Shown piece after piece: positions 17,003-24,333 of a DNA stretch of 59,255 nucleotides (positions are counted from its first letter, which is position 1; each line of letters begins with the position of its first letter). The stretch is from contig JAFLTK010000343.1 in NCBI GenBank assembly GCA_022511505.1, positions 1 to 59,255 on the forward strand. The letters are read 5' to 3'. Under the pieces are notes generated by a model. That model worked only from the letters and a program-made list of their open reading frames with translations, was not told the DNA's origin and did no database searches. Made by a program: the position numbers and the translations under genes. The stretch is from Muribaculaceae bacterium. GTDB lineage: Bacteria; Bacteroidota; Bacteroidia; Bacteroidales; Muribaculaceae.

Positions 17003-17974
17003 ATGAAAATTTCTATACGAGTTATATGTATTCTCGTTCTAAGCATTATTGCTCTGACCGGGGCTATCCGGTCATATTCTGTCACAGTTTCATCATCTGA
17101 AGTCACCGCGGCGGAAATCTCTGATGCCGGGATAACGTCCTCTTATAATGACGATGCTGCTTCTTTTGAGAAACAAGTTTCAGACACAGGGAAGGACCAA
17201 CTTAAATTTTCTGAAAAGTTGGGATTGTGGGTCAATAATAATGTGATATTTCTTTTGATCCTCCTTTTTTTAAGCGCCGGAGTTTGGCTTTTTTTCTTTA
17301 AAAAGTTTGTTTCGGCCAATGCAAATATCATAATGCTTGGAGTTTCCACCCTGCTTTTTAATCTTTGCGCCATGCTTCTCACTTATGCCGCGCTACAGCT
17401 TGATGCCTTGTCATTTAAATATGTAGGCAAATGCCTTCTGCTCATCCCGTTGATACTTTGCTCGGTAGGAAGCGTTTGGGGAATTTCCACATTTTGGTGC
17501 GAGCTATTTGGTATTAATGAATCCAAAGGGCTGTTGTTCATAAAGATTATAATTGGAGGCGGTATTTTATGCGGAGTTATTGCAGTCATAGAAATGCTCA
17601 TTGAGGGAGGGTTAGGACGAACATCCCTCAACATGACCTTTACATCGATTTATCTCTCAATCTATGCTTTGGTAATGATAGGGATAGGCATATACTATGC
17701 GATAGCCGGGGCCAAGGGTGGCCACCCGCGATTTGCAATCTTTGGAGGATTTGTTACCGCGCTCAGTTCAATTTTTATGGGACTTTCCATTATGCTGTTC
17801 TGCATTTATATATTGTTCTTTGTCCTTATATCTATAATCGTTATTTTATTTTTTGGTATTAAAAGAGGCGGCGATACAATCTATATTGTTGACCAATACG
17901 GCAACAAAATTTACGGCCGATTTGTAAACAACAACGTGTTCAAGTCAGTGGGAGGCAAAATATATCGTTTCTAA
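17003..17974 (+). CDS. Multi-pass membrane protein of unknown function
   Basis: 323 residues. An N-terminal signal-like helix (residues 5-22) is followed by a polar stretch rich in Ser, Asp and Thr. About six hydrophobic segments then lie between residues 80 and 285. A short polar tail (about 285-323) contains IYIVDQYGNKIYGRF, resembling the small beta-hairpin repeats seen at the ends of bacterial membrane proteins. Base composition is clearly AT-richer than the sppA and lpxK genes next door, which suggests transfer. I recognise no family. It is monocistronic between a promoter at 16941 and a hairpin at 18032. Confidence 0.8.
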   Translation: MKISIRVICILVLSIIALTGAIRSYSVTVSSSEVTAAEISDAGITSSYNDDAASFEKQVSDTGKDQLKFSEKLGLWVNNNVIFLLILLFLSAGVWLFFFKKFVSANANIIMLGVSTLLFNLCAMLLTYAALQLDALSFKYVGKCLLLIPLILCSVGSVWGISTFWCELFGINESKGLLFIKIIIGGGILCGVIAVIEMLIEGGLGRTSLNMTFTSIYLSIYALVMIGIGIYYAIAGAKGGHPRFAIFGGFVTALSSIFMGLSIMLFCIYILFFVLISIIVILFFGIKRGGDTIYIVDQYGNKIYGRFVNNNVFKSVGGKIYRF

Positions 17975-18031
17975 CGCAGCGGAGAAGTCAAATGACCATC
18001 GCCGTTTGGATTATTTCCGCCCAATAACGAA

Positions 18032-18061
18032 GGAGAGCGACGCCTGTCAGCATCGCCCTCC
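18032..18061 (+). terminator. Hairpin after the membrane protein gene
   Basis: Stem GGAGAGCGA/TCGCCCTCC (one G-U pair) with a 12-base loop, about 58 nt after the stop. No strong T-run. Confidence 0.45.
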
Positions 18062-18067
18062 CCGTTG

Positions 18068-18175
18068 TTACAATACTGCAATAATGTAATCGTCAATTTC
18101 GTTGTAGAGTCGACGTGCTTTGAAGGTAATGACTTGGCCGGTCTTGGCGAGCGCCTCGCGGTCAACAATGCCGTC
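18068..18175 (-). pseudogene. Possible C-terminal gene fragment
   Basis: A 35-codon frame ends in TAA at 18068 and has no start codon; it is closed upstream by a stop at 18176-18178. Its product (TGQVITFKARRLYNEIDDY and flanks) looks protein-like, and its DNA is GC-rich like the core genome, unlike the AT-rich helicase gene beside it. It may be the tail of a gene whose front part is the small frame at 21815-21952, split by insertion of the cassette between them. A chance open frame is also possible. Confidence 0.3.
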
Positions 18176-18188
18176 TTATTTCACATGT

Positions 18189-20219
18189 TTACAGAGCTTT
18201 AATTCGTTTTAGCAACAATGTGACCATCTTAGGTGAATCCTTGCGGCATTTTTTCAACTTTGATTTAAATTCATTGTCATCACAGTCAGAATTGAAATCG
18301 GCCACGAGTTCACTTGTCGAAGTATCGGAGTTGCTGAGCTTTAAGCCTTTACGTCGCATGAGCTGACGCATTGTTATAATTGCAGTATCATATTTTGGTA
18401 ATATTTCGATTAGTTTCTTCATCATCTCAATCCCAGGATCGTTTACAAACAGTTCATTGACCGTGGCCACCATATAAAGGATTTTTGCATCGGGCGTTGA
18501 AAATTCAAATGTCTCAGCTAAGAGACTATTCACATTGTCGGCCTCTTTATATCGTCCAAGTTTAACTAAAGCTCGTGATTTAATATACAATGCCTCGTTA
18601 CACTTGTGGCAGGTAAGCACATCCTCGATAGCATCTAATGCACCCTCATAATCTGTTGCATATAAGCTTAACAATGCAAATAAAAAGCGGTATATCCAGT
18701 GTGTATTTTCTTGCAATGTTACTGGTATTGTCGTGACAGTTCCAAATAGATGTTCATCGTCAACCAAAATATCTAAGAAACGCTTTGATAATTGAATAGC
18801 TTCACGAGCATTGCCTTCGGATGCTTTTCTCAGAACTAGAAGAAGATAGGCTTTAGCGGCTTCATCATAATCATGATTTTTGAGTGCCTCGTAGGTCGCT
18901 TTACCGCTCTCAATTTCATGTTCAATCAAATCAGTATTGTTGAAATCGCTTGAATAAGAAAGTATTTCATTAGATGTGTTGGCATAGTAGGGAAGAATTT
19001 CTCTTGAGAGATACAAACCGGCAAGACTTCTGACCCGACTGAGAGCAACATATAGTTGACCGGATGCAAACATGCCTCGACTGAGATCAATATGTAATTT
19101 GTCAAATGTCATTCCCTGACTTTTATGAATTGTGATAGCCCATGCCAGACGAAGCGGGTACTGTGTAAATGAACCAACGACTTCTTTTCTCATTCTTCTT
19201 GTTTCACGGTCATACTCAAAAGTAACAGAGTCCCAGCTACAAATCGGCACTACATAAGTAGAACCATTTTGTAACTCGACTGTCACCTCTTCCTTGTCAA
19301 GTTTTGACACTTTCCCGAGTGTTCCATTCGCCCATCGCTTCTGAGGGTCGTTGCGAGTAAACATTACCTGAGCACCAACTTTCAATCTTAGATAACGGTC
19401 AACCGGGAATCGTTTCTCTTCAAATCTTCCATCAATAGACCCTTCATATAAAAATTCAGGACTATCAATTTCAGATAGACGTTGATTATTAAGTCTACCG
19501 GCAATGTCATTTACGCTTGTTAATGTTACGACCATCTCGTTATTTTCGGGCATGGCTATGCGAGAGTTGAGAAGCGCAACATCATCAGGAGTCATCTTAT
19601 TGATACGGACGTGCTCTAAGATTTCAAGAAATTGCTTATCTTCCTGTCGATAAACCTTTTTAAACTCAATCTTGACCATTCTCATTTTACGGATTGACTC
19701 GGCCTTGTAGAAATAGAAATCATTTGCGCGATAAATATCTTGAAGCATTTCCTTTTCTGCGCCATTTTTTACTACCGGGGGCAACTGAAACATGTCGCCG
19801 ACAAAAATCATCTGCTTCCCACCAAATGGTAAATTATTACGCAAAGTTTTACGGAGTGTATAATCTATAGCATCCATTACGTCACAACGCACCATTGAAA
19901 TTTCATCAATAATTATCGTGTCGGCATGGACAAGAGATAATATGCGCGATTGGTTCATTTTACCACACGTGCCCGGAATACAGGCCTCCAATGGCAATCC
20001 AAAAAAAGAGTGGATTGTTTCACCACCCGCAAGGATTGCGGCTACACCTGTGGGGGCTAGAGTGATAAAATTTTTACCAACCATCTTCTGGACATTCTGT
20101 AAAAAGGTGGTTTTGCCGGTTCCAGCTCTTCCGGTCAAGAAAAAGCTGGAATTAGTACTGGCAATGAGTTCATAGGCAAGTTGTTGCTCTTGATTATCCT
20201 TATCTATTCTGTATTCCAT
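18189..20219 (-). CDS. PIF1-like superfamily 1B DNA helicase with C-terminal helical-repeat domain
   Basis: 676 residues. The helicase core has Walker A GRAGTGKT (residues 30-37), TLAPTGVAA (motif Ia), DEISM (105-109, motif II), FVGDMFQLPPV (motif III), and a C-terminal UvrD-like part with ITIHKSQGMTFD and YVALSRVRS (about 388-396). The last 240 residues are alpha-helical and TPR-like (KNHDYDEAAKAYLLLVLRK, LGRYKEADNVNSLL) with a Lys-rich end. It should unwind DNA 5' to 3' or displace bound proteins; the repeats suggest a partner. The gene starts seven bases after a small gene of unknown function, which itself follows a paralogue, so the three form a compact unit. It is AT-richer than the core genome. 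Confidence 0.88.
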   Translation of the reverse strand: MEYRIDKDNQEQQLAYELIASTNSSFFLTGRAGTGKTTFLQNVQKMVGKNFITLAPTGVAAILAGGETIHSFFGLPLEACIPGTCGKMNQSRILSLVHADTIIIDEISMVRCDVMDAIDYTLRKTLRNNLPFGGKQMIFVGDMFQLPPVVKNGAEKEMLQDIYRANDFYFYKAESIRKMRMVKIEFKKVYRQEDKQFLEILEHVRINKMTPDDVALLNSRIAMPENNEMVVTLTSVNDIAGRLNNQRLSEIDSPEFLYEGSIDGRFEEKRFPVDRYLRLKVGAQVMFTRNDPQKRWANGTLGKVSKLDKEEVTVELQNGSTYVVPICSWDSVTFEYDRETRRMRKEVVGSFTQYPLRLAWAITIHKSQGMTFDKLHIDLSRGMFASGQLYVALSRVRSLAGLYLSREILPYYANTSNEILSYSSDFNNTDLIEHEIESGKATYEALKNHDYDEAAKAYLLLVLRKASEGNAREAIQLSKRFLDILVDDEHLFGTVTTIPVTLQENTHWIYRFLFALLSLYATDYEGALDAIEDVLTCHKCNEALYIKSRALVKLGRYKEADNVNSLLAETFEFSTPDAKILYMVATVNELFVNDPGIEMMKKLIEILPKYDTAIITMRQLMRRKGLKLSNSDTSTSELVADFNSDCDDNEFKSKLKKCRKDSPKMVTLLLKRIKAL

Positions 20220-20226
20220 TTTTTAA

Positions 20227-20730
20227 TTATGCTTTGAGTTGTGGCAGAATGCGAGTGAGATGAAGGTTAAAATCGGGATCAAGAAAACTTTTGAAGCTAC
20301 CATCAACGATGGCGCTTGCTTGAGCGCGTATCTCTGACTCGTCAACTATATGCCCCTGAGACTTGAGATATCCGGCGCAATAGTCGCTTATCATTTGCTC
20401 TGCCTCGGCGCGAACAAACTCCTCGCTTCTGAATGTTTTCTCGTAGTCTCGTTTTTGCACGAGCTCGAGACAAGTCCCGTTGAAAGCATATATTTCAATG
20501 CTATCAATATAGGTCCACGTGTGGTATAAACCAACGATTTCCCTTATCACAACATTGTCACAAAAACGCACCCCCTGATAGTAATAGTTACCCTTGGCGC
20601 TTTCATAGTTGCCAATTAGAAACATCTTTTGGCCCTCGTCCCACACAGGCACTTGCTTGCGGGGAGTGCCAAATTTGGGAAGCAGATTGTCAAACAGGTC
20701 TTTGGTAAGAGCTTTTTCAAATGAAGCCAT
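20227..20730 (-). CDS. Small protein of unknown function, paralogue of next gene upstream
   Basis: 167 residues, soluble, no signal or membrane segment. It aligns with the protein at 20758-21213 over most of its length: GNYYYQGVRF matches GNSYFKAVRM, IEIYAFNGT matches ITLFAWDGT, and both have a following helical stretch that ends in a Q-rich or A-rich helix with VDESEIRAQASAIVD against VSEQQLLSFSRQMIED. I recognise no family. The seven-base gap to the PIF1-like helicase implies cotranslation. The aromatic beta-rich front and helical back could be a nucleic-acid or protein-binding adaptor, but that is a guess. Confidence 0.75.
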   Translation of the reverse strand: MASFEKALTKDLFDNLLPKFGTPRKQVPVWDEGQKMFLIGNYESAKGNYYYQGVRFCDNVVIREIVGLYHTWTYIDSIEIYAFNGTCLELVQKRDYEKTFRSEEFVRAEAEQMISDYCAGYLKSQGHIVDESEIRAQASAIVDGSFKSFLDPDFNLHLTRILPQLKA

Positions 20731-20757
20731 AATTTTTAGGAATTTTGAGGTTAAACT

Positions 20758-21213
20758 TTATGCGAGTTGCTTTTTGTAGTTTCTTACATCCTCAATCATC
20801 TGTCGCGAGAATGAAAGGAGTTGTTGTTCACTGACGGATTGTCCGATAGCTTTTGCTTGACCCATGAGATAGTCTTTAAGCATCATGATTGATTGCTCCA
20901 TAGCAAAACTCTCGCTGAAACGTACCCAATTGTCACAGCCTCCCCACGATTTCTTGGCAATGATGTTGGCGTGAGTGCCATCCCAAGCAAATAGTGTTAT
21001 GCTATTGAGGAACGTGTAGCAGTAGCCTTCACCTATATCATAGTGTACGGCCAGTCTATCAGACATTCTGACAGCCTTGAAATAGGAGTTACCTGCACCA
21101 CTTGTGTATCCGAGTGTTAGATACACGTTTTTTTCAGCGTTGTAGGTCACGTTTGAACCAGAGATAGCTGGAAGGGCGACGTTCGCTAATCGGGTAAGAG
21201 TTGAATTATTCAT
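20758..21213 (-). CDS. Small protein of unknown function, paralogue of next gene downstream
   Basis: 151 residues, soluble. Same plan as the 167-residue protein 27 bp downstream: a beta-rich front half with YLTLGYTSGAGNSYF and FLNSITLFAWDG, then two to three helices. The conserved pair suggests a heteromer or sequential duplication. No family is recognised. ATG start at 21213. No promoter is evident in the 94-bp gap to the secreted-protein gene upstream, so transcription may come from 21694. Confidence 0.75.
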   Translation of the reverse strand: MNNSTLTRLANVALPAISGSNVTYNAEKNVYLTLGYTSGAGNSYFKAVRMSDRLAVHYDIGEGYCYTFLNSITLFAWDGTHANIIAKKSWGGCDNWVRFSESFAMEQSIMMLKDYLMGQAKAIGQSVSEQQLLSFSRQMIEDVRNYKKQLA

Positions 21214-21307
21214 ATTTTAGGATTAATGGTTTTTTGTTTAATTACTGATACCAATCAATAGCAAGAGGTAAACAAGTCTTTCAACTCGCTTTCTGTAGCA
21301 GATGTTG

Positions 21308-21661
21308 TTATCGTTTGGGGACGTAGGTTTTGTTGCCCTTGCTGTTGATGTAATATTGGCCGCCGCGAGGGCCGGTGTGAATCGTGTGGCCGCTTCCATA
21401 GTTGGATGCCCCACTTGAATAGTCGGGAGCGCGATAGCCGGAGTTGCCGTTGTAGGGATTTCTGTTTCCTTGGGTTGAGTAGTTGTCGCGGTTGGTAGAG
21501 TTGGGCTTGCTGCGGTAGTGTCCCGGAACATAGGTTCCATTAGACTTAGTATAACCGTTGACGTAGGTTGAGTTGGGATTGACGCCAGTTGAATAACTTT
21601 GGGCACTGCAGGTTATGACTGCAATAAAAGCGGCGACAAAGAATGCTAATGTTTTCTTCAT
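21308..21661 (-). CDS. Small secreted protein with PBCV-basic-adaptor-like C-terminus
   Basis: 117 residues. A signal peptide (residues 1-20, ending ITCSAQ) is followed by a repetitive Asn/Gly/Ser/Tyr-rich middle. A C-terminal HTGPRGGQYYINSKGNKTYV resembles the small PBCV-specific basic adaptor motif found at the ends of exported and phage proteins. Function unknown; it could bind a surface polymer. Its upstream region shares about 90 bp of conserved regulatory sequence with the gene at 21985-22860, so the two are probably co-regulated. Confidence 0.75.
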   Translation of the reverse strand: MKKTLAFFVAAFIAVITCSAQSYSTGVNPNSTYVNGYTKSNGTYVPGHYRSKPNSTNRDNYSTQGNRNPYNGNSGYRAPDYSSGASNYGSGHTIHTGPRGGQYYINSKGNKTYVPKR

Positions 21662-21693
21662 ATCATTAATTTTAGATGATTAATTTGATGAAG

Positions 21694-21784
21694 CAAAATT
21701 ACCCCTAAAATATTTTATATAATGTTTTTCATAACGTTACAACCTTGCAACATTTATTTACATAAAAAATGTTGCAAGGTTGCA
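21694..21784 (-). promoter_or_regulatory. Promoter region with large inverted repeat, copy 1 of a duplicated regulatory block
   Basis: On the minus strand, TAATTTTG (21694-21701) is a good -7 element but no -33 TTTG lies at the right distance. Further upstream is TTGTAACGTTATGAAAAA (21725-21742). Then comes a perfect 16-bp inverted repeat, CAACCTTGCAACATTT at 21740-21755 and its complement at 21767-21782. The same -7 element, TAACGTTATG block and right arm recur at 22903-22994. This suggests activator binding in place of the -33 element. Confidence 0.6.
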
Positions 21785-21814
21785 ATTGTGATTTTGCTTT
21801 GGGGTGTGTATGTG

Positions 21815-21952
21815 TTAAATCGGGGCAAGGGAGATGGCCGCCCAGCGGCCGTCGTCCTGACGCAAGGCGATGATTTTGACGCGTTGATTGTCGCGAATAT
21901 TGAGTAGGAGTTTGTGGCCTACGAAAGCGTCGCCTATGCGGGCGAGAAACAT
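21815..21952 (-). CDS. Short open frame, possible N-terminal fragment of an interrupted gene
   Basis: 45 codons from an ATG at 21952 to TAA at 21815. The product (FLARIGDAFVGHKLLLNI, then an IIALRQDDGRWAAISLA segment) looks like genuine protein and is GC-rich, unlike the genes on both sides. Placed before the scrap at 18068-18175 it reads as one continuous, plausible protein, with the join at SLAP/DGIVD. It could instead be an intact tiny gene. No family recognised. Confidence 0.4.
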   Translation of the reverse strand: MFLARIGDAFVGHKLLLNIRDNQRVKIIALRQDDGRWAAISLAPI

Positions 21953-21984
21953 TCTATGTTTTGATACCAATTTGGTAACATAGG

Positions 21985-22860
21985 TTAACAGACCTCATAA
22001 AGGTTATCCTCGCTTGGGTCCAGAGATTGACCGCTAAAACTTTCGTGCCCAATGTGCCATTTGCCACAATGAACACAGACGTAGGCCGATACCGGGCGGT
22101 GGTCGTTAGGATGCTTCAATGCGTAACGCTCAATTGCATCCAATGCGTCGGCATAACTATTATAGGCCTTTTTTGCCGCCAAAACTTTTTCACGTTTTGA
22201 ATTTTGATGAACTACTCGCCAGTGGGTGCCTCGAGAACGAAGTTGGGCATCATAGTCGGTAAATTTCGTTGAATGTAGGCTGAACGAAATTGCACGGCGC
22301 ACTGACTGGCGGAATCGATTTGAGTTGCGGTCGCTTTTCTTCGCATTGCGAAAAACCGTCTGTGCAGCGCGTTTCTCAATAATACGCCTCATCAAGCGGG
22401 AGCTCTCTTTATCATCGGTTAATGGATCGATGTAAATGACTTTTCGGCCTATTTTGCGCACTTTCTCGTTGGCGAGTCTTTTAGTGAGGGGACGATAACG
22501 TTCGGTCATCCCTTGATCGGCATAGGCTTGAGCAATAATTTCAATAGCCTGATTCTCTTCTGATTTGCAAAGGAGATCAAGAGTCGATTTCAACGTTTCA
22601 ATCAGTGCGCTAATATTAGGGCTTTGTGAAATAGCCAGGTCTCGACAACTTCTGATTTTGTGTCTAAGCTCCTTGTCTATCGCCTTGTTGCGTACTGCTT
22701 TTGAAATTGCACAAAAATCGTCGTTCAAACCTTGTTGATCAAGTTTGCCGTAGGTTTTCAACATCTTCAGCCATCGATTGAAGATATAAATCAAGTTATT
22801 CACCTCTGACCCTAAGCGGTCAATGTTGATTGAAGTTGGTAAAATAGAAGTATTACACAT
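21985..22860 (-). CDS. Protein of unknown function with C-terminal Cys/His motif
   Basis: 291 residues, mostly alpha-helical and basic, without a signal peptide. Near the C-terminus, CVHCGKWHIGH (about residues 263-273) looks like half of a zinc finger, a pattern common in small phage and mobile-element proteins. The rest matches nothing I know. AT-richer than the core genome. ATG start at 22860. It shares its promoter region with the secreted-protein gene at 21308-21661. Confidence 0.7.
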   Translation of the reverse strand: MCNTSILPTSINIDRLGSEVNNLIYIFNRWLKMLKTYGKLDQQGLNDDFCAISKAVRNKAIDKELRHKIRSCRDLAISQSPNISALIETLKSTLDLLCKSEENQAIEIIAQAYADQGMTERYRPLTKRLANEKVRKIGRKVIYIDPLTDDKESSRLMRRIIEKRAAQTVFRNAKKSDRNSNRFRQSVRRAISFSLHSTKFTDYDAQLRSRGTHWRVVHQNSKREKVLAAKKAYNSYADALDAIERYALKHPNDHRPVSAYVCVHCGKWHIGHESFSGQSLDPSEDNLYEVC

Positions 22861-22902
22861 GATGGTTTTAAATTAAAGTTATAGAAGATTTAACTGATGA
22901 AA

Positions 22903-22994
22903 CAAAATTAGTCTTTCTGATTGATATGATTTGTTTTTCATAACGTTACAATTTAGCGTCATTTTTTTACACAATAAAATGTTGCAAGGTTGCA
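22903..22994 (-). promoter_or_regulatory. Promoter region, copy 2 of the duplicated regulatory block
   Basis: On the minus strand TAATTTTG lies at 22903-22910, TTGTAACGTTATGAAAAAC at 22933-22951, and TGCAACCTTGCAACATTTT at 22976-22994. Order and spacing are as in the copy at 21694-21784. The second arm of the inverted repeat is degenerate here. Confidence 0.6.
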
Positions 22995-23065
22995 GGTTTA
23001 ATGATTTAACAACTCAAACAAATCAAAAATATCAACTGGGAATTGCCCTGTGTCAACGGGCATTT

Positions 23066-23097
23066 TTTGGAAAGATGGCGATAAATGTTTAACTTTG
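23066..23097 (+). promoter_or_regulatory. Promoter of sbcDC
   Basis: TTTG-N20-TAACTTTG on the plus strand. The start point would be near 23101, giving a leader of about 66 nt. Confidence 0.65.
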
Positions 23098-23166
23098 TGG
23101 AGAGCAATTTTGGGTCGTCTAAATGTGTGCGACAAGTTGAATGAAAGTTAATATAAAGTTTTTAAT

Positions 23167-24333
23167 ATGAAGGTTCTACACACGAGTGACTGGCATTTGG
23201 GACATCAGTTGTATGGCTTCGACAGAACTGAAGAGCAACGGGATATGCTTGAGCAAATAACGCGCGTTGTGAGGGAGGAACAGCCCGACGTGTTCCTGCT
23301 AAGCGGTGACGTGTTCCACGTTTCTAATCCGTCGGCAACGGTGCAAACGATGTTGGTCAACGCTATCCTTGAACTGCGGCGGCCTAATCCCGAGATGAGA
23401 ATAATAGTGACCGCGGGCAACCACGACAGTGGCTCGCGCCACGAGGTCTTTCGCTCGCCGTGGAGTGCTATGGGCGTGGAAGTGATTGGTACACTGCGCC
23501 CTGACACTCCCGAGAAGTATATTATCGACATCGCCGGCAAGGGGTGGGTGATTGCGTTGCCCTACGCCAACGAGCGTTTCATTCCCGATGGCTTTTTTGA
23601 GCAGATACTCAATATTGTTGCCGAAAGGAACACCGACAATCGACCGGTGGTGATGATGGCCCACACGACGGTCAGAGGCGCTGATTTCGCCGGTCACGAG
23701 CTCCCCGAGGAGTCGATGATTGGGGGCATTGAAGGGGTTGATGTTGAGCAGTTTGGCAACGGTTATGACTACCTTGCGTTGGGCCATATTCACCGCGAGC
23801 AGTTTATCCACACCGGGCGCCATAACGTGCGCTACTCGGGGACTCCGTTGGCGGTCAGTTTTGACGAGACGTTTGACCATTCGGTCAGCATTGTCGAAAT
23901 CGGCGAGCATGGCGAGCGTCCTGTTGTGAGGAAAGTGGCGATTGAAAACATCCGTCCGCTCGTCAACCTGCCGATTGAGGGCTTCACCGACTGGGAAAGC
24001 GCCCGCATACTTCTCGCAGAGTTTCCCGACGACCGCGAAGCCTACATTCGCCTCAACGTCGAGGTCGATGACTTCCTGCCAATCGGAGCAATCGACGAAG
24101 CGCGCATGATTGCCAACTCCAAACAGTGCCGATTATGCCTTATTAACAGCCGCCGACGTCGCGACCAGGGCTTAACCGAAGCGACATCGCTGACTGTCAG
24201 CGAATTCAAGGAACTGCCCCCGGTTGAGATTGCGCGTCGATATATCGAGCAACAAGGGGGCACGTTTGACGACAACATGGGCCGGATGTTTCAAGAAGTT
24301 TTAAACAGATTATCACTGCAAGATGAAGATTAA
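23167..24333 (+). CDS. sbcD: Exonuclease subunit SbcD (Mre11-like)
   Basis: 388 residues. The nuclease subunit of SbcCD, which cuts hairpins and blocked DNA ends. Metallophosphoesterase motifs: DWHLGH (residues 8-13), SGDVFH (46-51), GNHDSG (84-89), then MMAHTTVRG and LGHIHREQ. The C-terminal part has the capping domain. The stop lies 11 bases inside sbcC, so the two are translationally coupled. The enzyme's preference for long palindromes is of interest here because the window is rich in inverted repeats. Confidence 0.96.
   Translation: MKVLHTSDWHLGHQLYGFDRTEEQRDMLEQITRVVREEQPDVFLLSGDVFHVSNPSATVQTMLVNAILELRRPNPEMRIIVTAGNHDSGSRHEVFRSPWSAMGVEVIGTLRPDTPEKYIIDIAGKGWVIALPYANERFIPDGFFEQILNIVAERNTDNRPVVMMAHTTVRGADFAGHELPEESMIGGIEGVDVEQFGNGYDYLALGHIHREQFIHTGRHNVRYSGTPLAVSFDETFDHSVSIVEIGEHGERPVVRKVAIENIRPLVNLPIEGFTDWESARILLAEFPDDREAYIRLNVEVDDFLPIGAIDEARMIANSKQCRLCLINSRRRRDQGLTEATSLTVSEFKELPPVEIARRYIEQQGGTFDDNMGRMFQEVLNRLSLQDED

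Larger units (their letters stand above)
22861..23166. other. Divergent intergenic region, 306 bp, no gene seen
   Basis: It carries the minus-strand regulatory block (22903-22994), the plus-strand sbcD promoter, and a short hairpin TGCCC/GGGCA at 23044-23062. That hairpin is followed by six Ts which overlap the sbcD -33 element; it could act as a plus-strand terminator. Confidence 0.55.
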
